Below, piece by piece: positions 7,587 through 16,492 of a DNA stretch of 64,000 bases. This DNA comes from Streptomyces flavofungini. GTDB lineage: Bacteria > Actinomycetota > Actinomycetes > Streptomycetales > Streptomycetaceae. The notes under the pieces were generated by a model. The model ran no database searches. It had not been told where the DNA came from and saw only the letters and a program-made list of their open reading frames with translations. The stretch's first letter is position 1. Every line of letters begins with the position of its first letter. The stretch covers positions 96,720-160,719 of the forward strand of contig NZ_CP128847.1 in NCBI RefSeq assembly GCF_030388665.1, written 5' to 3'. The translations under genes and the position numbers were made by a program.

Positions 7587-10500
7587 ATGAGCACCCCAGC
7601 CCCCACCGGCCGCACCCTCGCTGCCATCCTGCGGGGCCTCGCCAGCCTCGCCGTCCTGGCGGCCGCCGTCGCAGGCCTGCCGCTGCTGCTCATCCAGGTC
7701 ACCCCCGTGGTGTGGGACACCAGCCACGACGACCTGAGCCACCTCGTGGACCGGCAGGACACCGGCGGCGCCTTCCTGCTCCTGCTCATCGCCATCGCCT
7801 GGATCGGCTGGGCACAATTCACCTTCTGCACCCTGCGTGAGATCCCCGCCCAACTCCGCGGCCGGACCTGGACGGCACCGCGCGGACTGGGTTCCTCCCA
7901 ACGCCTGGCCTCGGTCCTCATCGGCAGCATCATCGTGCTCTTGCCCACCGGCACCGCCCTGGCCAACCCCGCCACCGCAGCCCCTACCGCCACCGCCACG
8001 CTCCACCCCCACCAAGCCCCACAGACACCCCAACCGGCCCCCACAGACCACACCGCGCCCACATCGGCCGACGACTCCGCGCCCACCTACACCGTCCGCG
8101 AGGTCCGCCCCGCAGAGAGCCTGTGGAGCATCGCTGAGGAGCAGCTTGGCGACGGCGAACTCTGGCGCGACATCGCTCAATTGAACGACGGCCGCACGAT
8201 GGCCGACGGAACCACCTTCCACGCCAGCACCTTCCTGCAGCCAGGCTGGCAACTCCGGATGCCCGGCACCCTGAAACCCCAGAACAACACCCTCGCCACG
8301 CAAGGCGAACGCGCCCAGCAGGTCACCGTCCGCTCCGGCGATACCTTGTGGAAGATCGCCGAGGACGAGCTCGGCGACGGCACGCAGTACAAGGAGATCT
8401 TCGAGGAGAACCGGGGCGCACCTCAGCCCGGCGGCACCACGCTGACTGATCCGGACGACATCCGCGCGGGCCTGGAACTGGACATTCCTCACCCCACGGC
8501 CCCCGCCGCCCCCCAGGGGCCTGCCGACAAGGCGAAGCCAGACGCCGAGCCGCCCCGCAGCGGTGACCGGGACGAGGCCGAACGCGACTTCGCACCGGGC
8601 GAGAAGGGAGGAGCCCCGAAGGCTCCGAAGGAGGAGCACGAGGCCCACGACCGTGGACAGCAGCCGCCGCCCACGAAGCCCGACACGTCCAAGCCCAAGC
8701 CCAAGGAATCGGCTGCTCCGCCGCCCGCCTCCACACCCACAAGTCCGGCCCCCACGCCACCCACCGCCCCGACGGAGACGAAGGCACCGCCGGAGACGAC
8801 CACGTCCGCCGAGTCGGACGACCCGGCCCTCGGCGTACGCGAGGTGGCCGGGATCGGGATGCTGCTCGCGGGCTGCCTGATCTCCGCTGTCGGCATCAAA
8901 CGCCTGCTGCAGCGCCGCCGCCGGCGCCCGGGCGAGACCATCGCTATGCCCGCCGAACCGGCCCGCCTGGAGGAGGTCCTCGAGGCGAGCAGCGAACCGG
9001 GCAGCACCGACCTGCTCGACCGCGCGCTGCGCACCCTGGCCCACCACGCCCGCCAGCAGAACACGGCCCTGCCCAGCGTGCGCGGTGCGCGGGTCACCTC
9101 CCGAACCGTCGAACTCCTCCCTGACACCGACATGACGGAGCCCTTGGCCCCGTTCACCGCGGCTGCCGTCGGGCGGTGGACTCTGGACGAGTCGCACACC
9201 CTCCTGACCGCCGACCAGGCCCGTCAGGTGCCCGCCCCCTATCCAGGACTGGTCACCCTGGGCGCCGAACCGGACGGCAGCCACCTGCTCCTCAACCTGC
9301 CCGCGCGCGTCCTGCTCCTCGACGGTGACGACGACGCTGTCCGCGACACGGCACGCGCCATCGCCCTGGAAGCCGCCACCAGTACCTGGAGCGATCACGC
9401 CGAGATCCTCACCATCGGTCTGGGTACCGAACTGCCCGCTCTGCTGCCACAGGGCCGCCTGCGCGTCGTGCCGCACCTGCGCGCCGCCCAGAGCGACCTG
9501 GGCGAGCTCCTGCTGGAACACCACCAGGGCGGCTACGACAGCGAGGACCAACCGGAACCGCTGCCCTGGCTGCTGATCTGCTCCGCCGAGGCCACCCCAG
9601 ACGACGCCCGCCACCTGGCCGACGCTCTCGCCGCCTCCCGGGACCTCCCCGTCGCGCTCGTGCTCCCCGCCAAGGGCGCCCGCGAGGCCTTCCCCGACGC
9701 CGTACGCCTGACGGCCGGCAAGGACGCGCCGCAGCGCCTTAACCTCCTGGAAAGCGACCTCGTCGTGCAGTCCCTGACCGAGGAGGACTACCGCGCCTTC
9801 CTCGAGGTCCTGCAGACCGCCGAGGAGCCGCCCCACCCGGCTGAGGGCCCCTGGCAGCTCGTGCCGCCCAGCGTGCTCGATACCCCGATCGGGCCGGACC
9901 GTCCTGCGTCAGAGCCGCACTTCGCCCGCCTGTCGGCTGTTCCTTCCGCGGATACCGAGGTCCCGTTCACGGCGCTGACCGCATCGGCCACCCCCAGCAG
10001 CACCTCGCCCGGATCCGTGCCCGCCTTCACCTCGATCGCGGCGCGCACCAGCCCGGAGCCCGACCTCCGCAGCACTGCCGAGGACCCCGTCGAGCCCGCC
10101 GGCGAGACCGCCGAACCCGCCGCCCCGGCAGAAGAGCCCGGCGAGCCGGCAGATGAACAGGCCCCGGAGATCCAGGTGCTCGGGCCGGTCACCGTCACCG
10201 GCATCCAGGCCTCCGGCCACGGCTTCAAACTCGCGCTGCTCGCCGCCCTCCTGCACTTCAAGGACGGCTGCACCATCGACACCGCCCGCGAGGCCATGGA
10301 CCCCCGCAGCCCCTGGTCCAAGCAGACGCTGCAGGTGCGTATCTCCGAGCTCCGCAATCGCCTGGGCTCCGACGCGGACGGCATCCTCTACCTGCCCAAG
10401 ACCCGCGCCGGAACCTACCGTCTGTCCCCCAAGGTCCGCAGCGACTGGCACCGCTTCCAGCAGCTCGCCGAACGCGGCCTCGCCAAGGGCCCCGGAGCCG

Positions 10501-10883
10501 GCATCGCCGACCTGGAGGCCGCGCTCGGACTCGTCCGCGGCCGGCCGTTCGGCGGCGCCGACCTCACCTGGGCCGCCGCCCGCATACAGGAGATGCTCGT
10601 CCGCATCACCGACGTCGCCCACACCCTGGCCACCTGGCACCGCAGCGCGCCCCGCCCCGACCTGGACGCCGCCCGCCGCGCCATCCGCATCGGCCTGGAC
10701 GTCGACGACAGCGCCGAACTCCTCTACCAGGACTGGATGCTCATCGAGGACCAGGCGGACTCCCGCGCGGGAGTCCGCACCGCATACGAGACCCTCAGGG
10801 ACATCAACAAGCGTCTCGACGTCGGAATGGAACCCGAAACGGAACGCGTCTACGACACGATCATGAGCCGCAGCGCCTCATAG
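7587..10883 (+). CDS. LysM / BTAD membrane protein closing the Tad operon
   Basis: 1098 residues. Hydrophobic segments lie at about 12-32, 55-72 and 108-130; LysM modules at about 168-223 (VREVRPAESLWSIAEEQLGD) and 244-300 (VTVRSGDTLWKIAEDELGDG); a Pro/Lys-rich linker; another membrane helix near 419-437 (VAGIGMLLAGCLISAVGI). The cytoplasmic C-terminus (about 862-1098) is a winged-helix plus BTAD-like helical repeat region such as in SARP-type activators. LysM binds peptidoglycan, so the protein could couple the wall to a cytoplasmic regulatory domain. It starts 1 bp after the preceding stop. Similar giant proteins recur in Streptomyces Tad clusters; their role is unproven. Confidence 0.8.
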   Translation: MSTPAPTGRTLAAILRGLASLAVLAAAVAGLPLLLIQVTPVVWDTSHDDLSHLVDRQDTGGAFLLLLIAIAWIGWAQFTFCTLREIPAQLRGRTWTAPRGLGSSQRLASVLIGSIIVLLPTGTALANPATAAPTATATLHPHQAPQTPQPAPTDHTAPTSADDSAPTYTVREVRPAESLWSIAEEQLGDGELWRDIAQLNDGRTMADGTTFHASTFLQPGWQLRMPGTLKPQNNTLATQGERAQQVTVRSGDTLWKIAEDELGDGTQYKEIFEENRGAPQPGGTTLTDPDDIRAGLELDIPHPTAPAAPQGPADKAKPDAEPPRSGDRDEAERDFAPGEKGGAPKAPKEEHEAHDRGQQPPPTKPDTSKPKPKESAAPPPASTPTSPAPTPPTAPTETKAPPETTTSAESDDPALGVREVAGIGMLLAGCLISAVGIKRLLQRRRRRPGETIAMPAEPARLEEVLEASSEPGSTDLLDRALRTLAHHARQQNTALPSVRGARVTSRTVELLPDTDMTEPLAPFTAAAVGRWTLDESHTLLTADQARQVPAPYPGLVTLGAEPDGSHLLLNLPARVLLLDGDDDAVRDTARAIALEAATSTWSDHAEILTIGLGTELPALLPQGRLRVVPHLRAAQSDLGELLLEHHQGGYDSEDQPEPLPWLLICSAEATPDDARHLADALAASRDLPVALVLPAKGAREAFPDAVRLTAGKDAPQRLNLLESDLVVQSLTEEDYRAFLEVLQTAEEPPHPAEGPWQLVPPSVLDTPIGPDRPASEPHFARLSAVPSADTEVPFTALTASATPSSTSPGSVPAFTSIAARTSPEPDLRSTAEDPVEPAGETAEPAAPAEEPGEPADEQAPEIQVLGPVTVTGIQASGHGFKLALLAALLHFKDGCTIDTAREAMDPRSPWSKQTLQVRISELRNRLGSDADGILYLPKTRAGTYRLSPKVRSDWHRFQQLAERGLAKGPGAGIADLEAALGLVRGRPFGGADLTWAAARIQEMLVRITDVAHTLATWHRSAPRPDLDAARRAIRIGLDVDDSAELLYQDWMLIEDQADSRAGVRTAYETLRDINKRLDVGMEPETERVYDTIMSRSAS

Positions 10884-10890
10884 GCGAAGG

Positions 10891-11134
10891 TGTAGGGTCC
10901 CAGATTCCGTGAGCGCTGTCGGCGGATCATGAGCACTGTCCGAGCAAATCCACGGTTCGGTGAGCAATGGATCGCGTGACCTGCGGTCTCTTCGAAGCAT
11001 GCGGCCGCGAAGTCCGCGCTGGCCGGGCCGGATTGCTCATGATCCGCCGACGGATGCCGTCGTTGGCAGGGCTCACCGTCACCGACACCGCAGGTCAGGC
11101 GCTCGCGAGTGCTCACGAATCTGCGGACCCTACA
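10891..11134. mobile_element. 244-bp MITE-like element, IS21-like ends
   Basis: The element begins TGTAGGGTCC and ends GGACCCTACA. The outer inverted repeats extend about 27 bp with two one-base gaps (CAGATTCCGTGAGC against GCAGATTCGTGAGC on the reverse strand). It is flanked by a 5-bp direct duplication GAAGG (10886-10890 and 11135-11139), the mark of transposition. Inside are an 18-bp perfect inverted pair (GTCGGCGGATCATGAGCA at 10918-10935 and its complement at 11034-11051) and three TGAGC motifs at the left, three GCTCA at the right. Multiple end repeats recall IS21-family transposase sites. No transposase is encoded, so movement would need one in trans. Confidence 0.8.
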
Positions 11135-11732
11135 GAAGGTGCCAAGCCTGCGCTTCGCCCCAGGCCCCCGGGACGGTAGTACACGAACGGCTCGGGACCG
11201 ACGTGACGACCGTCAACGCAGCAGAGACAACACGAACCCGCCTTCTCGGCCAGCGGGCCGCGACCGTCCGCGAGGCGGCCGCGGAACCCACCGGCCCCGG
11301 GCCCGCCCTCCGGCCGGTCGGGGCTGCGCCTCGTCGAGCGGTTCCTTGGCTGACGGCGCCACGTCCGGGTGGCGGCGTGGCGCCGATGTGAAGCCCGGCC
11401 TCGATACGCGAACCAGTCATGTTTGCGAGCGGGAGCTTCTGCTCGGGAAACGTGCGCATTGTCCTCCTGCTTGACCTGCTGCGGCTTCCCCAGGAGTGCG
11501 GTTGAGCTGCAGGCATAGCGAGAAGATCGCGCGCCCTGGATCCTCCGCGCCTTGGGGGATACGCAGCGCGCCATGGAGTCCCTGTCGCAAACAGGTTCAG
11601 CCCTGACCGCTTCCCTTGACCCTCTTGTGCGGCCGCTGGTCCGCTGGGGCCGCCAGGCGATGGCAGCTGCCTGGCGAGAGGTGTGCGCACACCTGGTGCG
11701 CGCACGTTGAATCGTTCATATGGGGAGGGAAC
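11135..11732. other. Intergenic stretch without convincing gene
   Basis: About 600 bp between the MITE and the DNase gene. Open frames on both strands here are Arg/Pro-rich shadows without ribosome sites. The last part probably holds the promoter of the DNase gene. I see no RNA gene or array. Confidence 0.5.
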
Positions 11733-12977
11733 ATGAGAGCCAGACGGCTCTGTACGACCGTCGCCGCCCTCGCACTTTTAGCCGGCGCCGGGGTGAGCGC
11801 GGCCACCGCAGACGATCCCGACGGCAGGTCATCGGTGACCGCGCGCACCGGCGGACAGGACCCGGCCGGGCCGGAGCTGGTGGCGGAGACCACGCCCGGC
11901 TCGGGCGAGGCGCAGCCCGCGCCGCAGAGTGAGGAGCCGCCGGCTTCGGAGGTCTGCGGGGAGCCGAACGCGGATGAGGAGGTCGCCTGCCTGACGCCGA
12001 AGCCGCCGAGCGAGATAGAGCTGCCGCCGGGACTCGTCCAGTCACCGCGGGCCGGTGTCGACCCGCCGTCCTGGTGCCCCACCGACGGCACGACCAAGGG
12101 CACCCGCACCCGGGTGTGCCGGACCGACGGCTGGACATTCTGGACGCGCAAGAAGGTCAACGGCCGCTGGGTGAAGACCGGCGAAACCGAAATGATCTTC
12201 CTGAACTACAGCTACGGCGACACCGGCCAGGGCCGGGTCGCTCACCAGATCGAGGTCTATGCCACCAAGGGCTGGGGCGACACCCTCAAGGCGAAGATCG
12301 GCGGCAAGGGAGCACCCAGTGCCTCGTGCAAGACCGAGAGCGCGAAGTTCCCCAGCCGAAAGCTCGTGCTGCACAAGTGGATGCTGGGCGAGTCGTTCTT
12401 CGACACCACCGCCACCGCGGCGGGAGCCAAGGGCACGTGCGGGACGGGCTGGACCATGAAGGCGACCAACCCTCCCTACAACGAGCTGGACTTCCCCAGT
12501 ACCTTCAAGGAGTTCCGCTGCGACAATGCGACGTCGGGCCGTCCGCAGGTCGGATGCGCGGTCCCCTGGTACGCCTCCGACCTGAGGTACAGCAAGGCCC
12601 GCACCCCCGACCTCGCCCGCCATGTCACGCTCGCCCAGAACTCGGGCCTGCCCAAGCGGCTGCACCGCACCACCAAGCAGTCGGTCATCAAAAAGAACCG
12701 CGACCTGGCCTGTGACGACCGGCCCTCCGTGACCGGCAAGAGCTGCGACGAGTACCCCGTCGCCACCTCCAAGGAAGGCCTGAGCGCGGGCGGTAAACGC
12801 CGCACCTTCGCCGGCTGCTCCTACAGTGACATCCCCTCCGGCAGCGGCTCCAAGGGAGCCAGTGCCTGCGCCATCGCCAAGGGCGACAACAGCTCGCAGG
12901 GCGGCACCAATACCCAGTTCTACCGGGCCGAGCGCGTGCTGCAGGACGACCCGTTCGACGTCGTGATCGTCCCATGA
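11733..12977 (+). CDS. Secreted NucA/NucB-type deoxyribonuclease
   Basis: 414 residues from ATG 11733, 3 bp after GGGAGGGA; the upstream frame to 11616 is rejected, because a Sec signal peptide (MRARRLCTTVAALALLAGAG) starts exactly here. An acidic, Pro-rich linker follows, then a Cys-containing middle region. The C-terminal 90 residues match the NucA/NucB DNase domain: CDEYPVATSKEG, then NSSQGGTNTQFYRAERVL and DPFDVVIV. Bacillus NucA/NucB are extracellular DNases used in DNA uptake and biofilm turnover. The long N-terminal extension suggests an added targeting or binding module. A strong hairpin follows the gene, and a possible inhibitor gene lies downstream. Confidence 0.82.
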   Translation: MRARRLCTTVAALALLAGAGVSAATADDPDGRSSVTARTGGQDPAGPELVAETTPGSGEAQPAPQSEEPPASEVCGEPNADEEVACLTPKPPSEIELPPGLVQSPRAGVDPPSWCPTDGTTKGTRTRVCRTDGWTFWTRKKVNGRWVKTGETEMIFLNYSYGDTGQGRVAHQIEVYATKGWGDTLKAKIGGKGAPSASCKTESAKFPSRKLVLHKWMLGESFFDTTATAAGAKGTCGTGWTMKATNPPYNELDFPSTFKEFRCDNATSGRPQVGCAVPWYASDLRYSKARTPDLARHVTLAQNSGLPKRLHRTTKQSVIKKNRDLACDDRPSVTGKSCDEYPVATSKEGLSAGGKRRTFAGCSYSDIPSGSGSKGASACAIAKGDNSSQGGTNTQFYRAERVLQDDPFDVVIVP

Positions 12978-13035
12978 GAGCCACGCTTACCGGGTAGGCC
13001 GGAACACGCTCCGCCCATCCGGTGAGCGCACTACC

Positions 13036-13073
13036 GTTCGGGGCGGGCCGGTGCGCACCGGCCCGCCCCGAAC
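13036..13073 (+). terminator. Perfect 38-nt hairpin after DNase gene
   Basis: Two 19-nt arms (GTTCGGGGCGGGCCGGTGC and its exact complement) abut with no separate loop. A typical Streptomyces terminator without a U tract. It separates the DNase gene from the next gene, so the two are probably not one transcript. Confidence 0.75.
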
Positions 13074-13131
13074 TTCCTCACCCGCACCCGTGCACGGTGC
13101 AGTTGGCCACCGTCAACCAGGAGGCATCACC

Positions 13132-13722
13132 ATGACCGCCGTGACTGTGTACGTTCCGGAAGGCTCGTTCGGAGTGCTGGATCACGGCGAGATCCCCGCG
13201 CACACCGCGGACTGGTCCAACGGCTTCGTCGCCGTGATGGCCTCCGGGGCCCTGATCGCCACCGGTATCCACACCGGGCCCGTCCGCGTCCAGGCCATCA
13301 CCAGCGCGGAGCCGCCGCCTGCACTGGGCGAGGACGATCCGGCGTGGGACGAGATCGTCGAAGTCACCGTGCAGGCCCCCGCCGGGCACCTGCAGGTGGA
13401 GTCCCTGCACACCGGAGCCATCGACGGCCTCCCGCCCTTGAGCCTCCATGGAAGCGGGCCCTACCGGCTCCGCGTCCACGCACGCGGACGCCACATCGGC
13501 CGCGACAAAGTACGCGACGAGCCCGTCGAGGACTACCTGCTGCTGACCTGGCCTGCAGGCACGGCCACCGAGGTCGAAATCCTGCGCTCCAGCGACGAGA
13601 TCCGGCAGGCAATGCGGGCACCTGTTCCGCCACCGCAGCCTGCGGAAGCGCCCGATGACGCCGAGAGGCGCAACCAGATCGAGCGAGACCGGCTCCTGCG
13701 AGGCGGGAACGGACTCAGCTGA
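13132..13722 (+). CDS. ComJ/Nin-like protein, possible DNase inhibitor
   Basis: 196 residues from ATG 13132, 8 bp after CAGGAGGC; no signal peptide, so cytoplasmic. The pattern of an N-terminal V(Y)VPEGSFGVLD strand, DWSNGFVAV, VEVTVQAPAGHLQVESL, then GPYRLRVHARG and EDYLLLTWPAG resembles the small beta proteins of the ComJ/Nin family, whose Bacillus member inhibits the NucA DNase. The adjacent gene encodes a NucA/NucB DNase, which supports this reading. The family call is from pattern memory, not a search. The C-terminal 35 residues are a charged tail. Confidence 0.5.
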   Translation: MTAVTVYVPEGSFGVLDHGEIPAHTADWSNGFVAVMASGALIATGIHTGPVRVQAITSAEPPPALGEDDPAWDEIVEVTVQAPAGHLQVESLHTGAIDGLPPLSLHGSGPYRLRVHARGRHIGRDKVRDEPVEDYLLLTWPAGTATEVEILRSSDEIRQAMRAPVPPPQPAEAPDDAERRNQIERDRLLRGGNGLS

Positions 13723-14055
13723 ACCGATCTCCATGCGGCTGCCGGCGCGCCCTCACCCGTACGGACAAGCAAAACCTGCGGGTGCGCCGCGATCGAGGGA
13801 CACCGCTAGTCGACCGAACGCCTCGCCGACACCGAGTGATTCACGGATCGGCCCCGACGTCGTTCAGCTATCCGGGGCCAGAGTGAGCCCCAAGGCGCCG
13901 ATCTGCAGCAGCAATGTCTCGACGAACGAATCCGCAGAGAGGTCGTTGAAGAAGGCGTATCTGCCAACGCCTGGAAGGCACGCCTGATGAGCGCAACCGT
14001 CTCGCGCCCGGTAGAGGGTCATTCGAACCCAACAGGTCCGTGCGAGAAACGTGAG
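13723..14055. other. Intergenic stretch without convincing gene
   Basis: About 330 bp between the ComJ-like gene and the acetyltransferase. A GTG/ATG frame upstream of 14056 could extend the acetyltransferase to 13987, but the extension has no domain features. No hairpin or operator stands out. Confidence 0.4.
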
Positions 14056-14694
14056 ATGCCGAAGATTCGCACAGCACGGCGTGGCGACGGGAAGCATGTA
14101 GACCGTCTCGGCGATCTCGCCATGGGGTCTCGGCCTTCCCTCAGTCAGGAAGGCGAGCCGACCGCGCGGCTCATCGACGCGTATGGCGGCGAATTCCCTG
14201 TATCTCCTTTCGGGAAGGCGCGGGCCGTAGTGGCCGAGAGGGAGGCAGAGGGCTCCGTGTGCGGCCTAGCCCAAGTGGTGCCCCCGGCCCGTCTGATCCG
14301 GGAGTACGCCAATGAAGGGCGGCGTGCCCAGCGTGCCTTGTCCGTGTGGATGGCGGAGATCGACCTCCTCGCAGTCGACCTCGATGCTCGGGGGCAAGGA
14401 ATCGGCAGCGCGCTCCTCGGCGAGGCCGAGAGGTGGCTGGAGAACCGGGGATGCCGGGTAGTCACAGCGAAGATCGCGCGCGGAGACTTCCAGGTGATGC
14501 GGTGGTACCGGCGGCGTGGATACTCCGTGGCAGCGCAGGGAGAGTCTTTCTGGGCGTGGGCCTCGGGAATCGACATCAAGTGCAATGACGGCGATGACGG
14601 CTACCACCTGGCGCTGAAAGGCCTCGGCGGCGTCTCGGTCCGGCGGGCTCAGATCGGAGAACGGACGTACCTGACCGTGGGAAGTCGGGAGTAA
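14056..14694 (+). CDS. GNAT-family N-acetyltransferase
   Basis: About 212 residues. ATG 14056 is preferred because the domain starts there (MPKIRTARRGDGKHVDRL); a start at 13987 is possible. The acetyl-CoA binding motif A is visible as IDLLAVDLDARGQGIGSALL, followed by the motif B region (MRWYRRRGYSVA). Such enzymes transfer acetyl groups from acetyl-CoA to amines; the substrate cannot be told. It has no close operon partner. Confidence 0.78.
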   Translation: MPKIRTARRGDGKHVDRLGDLAMGSRPSLSQEGEPTARLIDAYGGEFPVSPFGKARAVVAEREAEGSVCGLAQVVPPARLIREYANEGRRAQRALSVWMAEIDLLAVDLDARGQGIGSALLGEAERWLENRGCRVVTAKIARGDFQVMRWYRRRGYSVAAQGESFWAWASGIDIKCNDGDDGYHLALKGLGGVSVRRAQIGERTYLTVGSRE

Positions 14695-14909
14695 TAGCCT
14701 CGCGCCAAGGCACAGGCTCCACGACGTGCATGGTCGTCCTCGGCCGCACCTCCGATGCCCGCACCAGCGCTGAGGCCCCAAACAGCGGGCCGTGTGCGTG
14801 CAGGAGCGGCGACCGGGGCGCGGCACCACGGCCGACGGCTGCGAGGGGCCGGAGAGGCCTGCTGACCACAAGTCACTCGTCCCGGTGGACCACGGCGCGC
14901 GCTCCGCTG

Positions 14910-14928
14910 AGTAGGTGTTTTTCAACTC
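14910..14928 (+). repeat. Left copy of 19-bp inverted repeat
   Basis: AGTAGGTGTTTTTCAACTC occurs here and, as its exact reverse complement, at 20935-20953. Outside both copies stands GCGCTCCG plus a CT with one-base offset, so the similarity extends about 30 bp. The enclosed 6 kb could be a mobile or rearranged unit; no transposase of its own is recognised for these ends. Confidence 0.8.
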
Positions 14929-14952
14929 TGGCCGTGAGGCCGAGACGGCTGG

Positions 14953-15273
14953 ATGATCGGCGTTGTGGGGCCTGGCGGGACGGTCCGGCGGTACTGCCGG
15001 GAGTGTGGTGATCCGCTGCCGGTGATGATGGCGGCGGTCGCGGTGTTCTGCTCAGGTCGGTGCAGGTCGCGGCGGTGGCGGAGGATGCGGCGGACACGGT
15101 CGCGGGTGGCGGCGATCCAGCGGGGTGAGCAAGCTGTGTGTCCGGTTTGTGGGCGGTCGTGGACGGTGGGGGTGGAGCGGGCGAGGTCGGCGGTGTACTG
15201 CTCTGACCGGTGCCGGGTGCGGGCCTGCCGTCAGCGGCGGGCGTCGCGTTTTGGTGTTGCGGAAACGCCGTAG
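14953..15273 (+). CDS. Small double zinc-finger protein
   Basis: 106 residues, very Arg-rich. Two Cys clusters, CRECG...FCSGRCRSRR and CPVCG...YCSDRCRVRACRQRR, each CxxC-n-CxxxC, look like paired zinc fingers suited to nucleic-acid binding. Similar short proteins occur in Streptomyces plasmids and integrative elements. No strong ribosome site is visible before the ATG. The function is unknown. Confidence 0.6.
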   Translation: MIGVVGPGGTVRRYCRECGDPLPVMMAAVAVFCSGRCRSRRWRRMRRTRSRVAAIQRGEQAVCPVCGRSWTVGVERARSAVYCSDRCRVRACRQRRASRFGVAETP

Positions 15274-15478
15274 GCGAACGCCTCGCGAGCCTCCTTAACA
15301 CCCCTTGTTTTTCATGGGAGTTGAGCTTTCAGGGCGGAAGCTTCCAGTGCTCCGGGCTCGCGCTCTGTCTACGCTGGGCGGGTCCACGCGAGGGTGGTCG
15401 GTGACCGGGGCCGGTGCCCTTTTCGACCGGTCGCATCCTGGGCGGCCGGGCCGGGCCCTGGTGAGGGCGGTGGTCGTC

Positions 15479-16489
15479 ATGACCGAGGTGAAGGACCGGG
15501 TCGGGAACGTCACCCGGCAGCGTTACGAACAGCTCGTCGCGCAGGCCAAGGAACTGATCGCACAGGTCGCCCGCGCCCAGTTCTCCCTCGGCGACATGGC
15601 CTTGGAGATCGAGCCGATGCGCCCGGTGGGCGGGTCGATGCCCAACGGCACGGACGACCTGTTAACCGTCGCGGAGTCCTTGCAGATTTTCGCTGACGAC
15701 ATCGGCGTGGAGCGGAGCACGGTGGAGGACTGGCGCTACACCGCCAACCGGTGGCCCAAGGACAAGCGCAAGGAGGGGGTCTCCTTCACCGTTCACCGCA
15801 TCCTGGCCTCGGTCGCGGACGAGGAGGAGCGGTGGGCGGCGATCGAGGACGCGCCGCTCAACCCGCGCACCGGAGCCCGGCAGTGGACGCCGGACGGCGC
15901 GAAGCGCGTGGTGGGTCAGCGGGTCGACCGCCCGGTGACGCTGGATGAGAAGGTCGCAGCCGTCGCCGACCTGACCCGCGATGACGAGGTTGCCGCCCAG
16001 GTCGCCACCGACCTGCTGAAGCGGCCCAAGGTGACCGAGCACGTCACCCCGGCCGAGAAGATGCGGGTGGTCGCCGAGTTGACCCGCGATGACGACACCG
16101 CCCAGGAGGTCACCCGCGACCTTCTGCGCCGTCCGGCGGTGGCCCGCTCGACGATGCGGGACGACACCACGCGGATGCTGGTGAACCGTGCCCAGTTCGA
16201 CAACACCGCTGAGAGCCGCGAGGAGATCCGCGACCGTGTCCCGGCCGTCCGCAAGATCGAGCACACGCTGGAGTACGTCGATTTGGTGGGGTCGTGTCAC
16301 GGCTTCGTGGCCACCCTGGGGAGGCTGGTCCCCAAGATGCGGGGCCAGCAGTTCACCGACGACGAGCGTGACACCGTGCGGCGTCAGCTGGCCCGGGTCC
16401 GCGCCGCGGCCGACTGGCTGGAGGGCGCCCTCGATCACGGCGAGTTCACCCTGGACGAGCAGCTCACCCAGCTGCTGAAGGGCGAGTAG
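15479..16489 (+). CDS. DUF6192-family protein (plasmid DNA-binding type)
   Basis: 336 residues from ATG 15479; the frame upstream to 15305 is low complexity. The N-terminal VGNVTRQRYEQLVAQAKELI, the SVEDWRY-like helix-turn-helix (VERSTVEDWRYTANRWPK) and VSFTVHRILASV match the DUF6192 family of actinobacterial plasmids and elements. Residues about 153-235 contain two tandem copies of a unit ending DLTRDDEVAAQVATDLLKRP and ELTRDDDTAQEVTRDLLRRP. It is followed 3 bp later by a RacP-like gene, its usual partner. A role in replication or maintenance is suspected but unproven. Confidence 0.7.
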   Translation: MTEVKDRVGNVTRQRYEQLVAQAKELIAQVARAQFSLGDMALEIEPMRPVGGSMPNGTDDLLTVAESLQIFADDIGVERSTVEDWRYTANRWPKDKRKEGVSFTVHRILASVADEEERWAAIEDAPLNPRTGARQWTPDGAKRVVGQRVDRPVTLDEKVAAVADLTRDDEVAAQVATDLLKRPKVTEHVTPAEKMRVVAELTRDDDTAQEVTRDLLRRPAVARSTMRDDTTRMLVNRAQFDNTAESREEIRDRVPAVRKIEHTLEYVDLVGSCHGFVATLGRLVPKMRGQQFTDDERDTVRRQLARVRAAADWLEGALDHGEFTLDEQLTQLLKGE

Positions 16490-16492
16490 GCC

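Noticed and set aside
7563..9836. Minus-strand frame of 757 codons opposite the LysM/BTAD gene
   Set aside because: Low-complexity Gly/Arg/Val sequence, no ribosome site; a GC-driven shadow.
10918..11051. 18-bp inverted repeat taken as a terminator of the Tad operon
   Set aside because: The arms are 98 bp apart and are part of the MITE, so a transposon explanation fits better.
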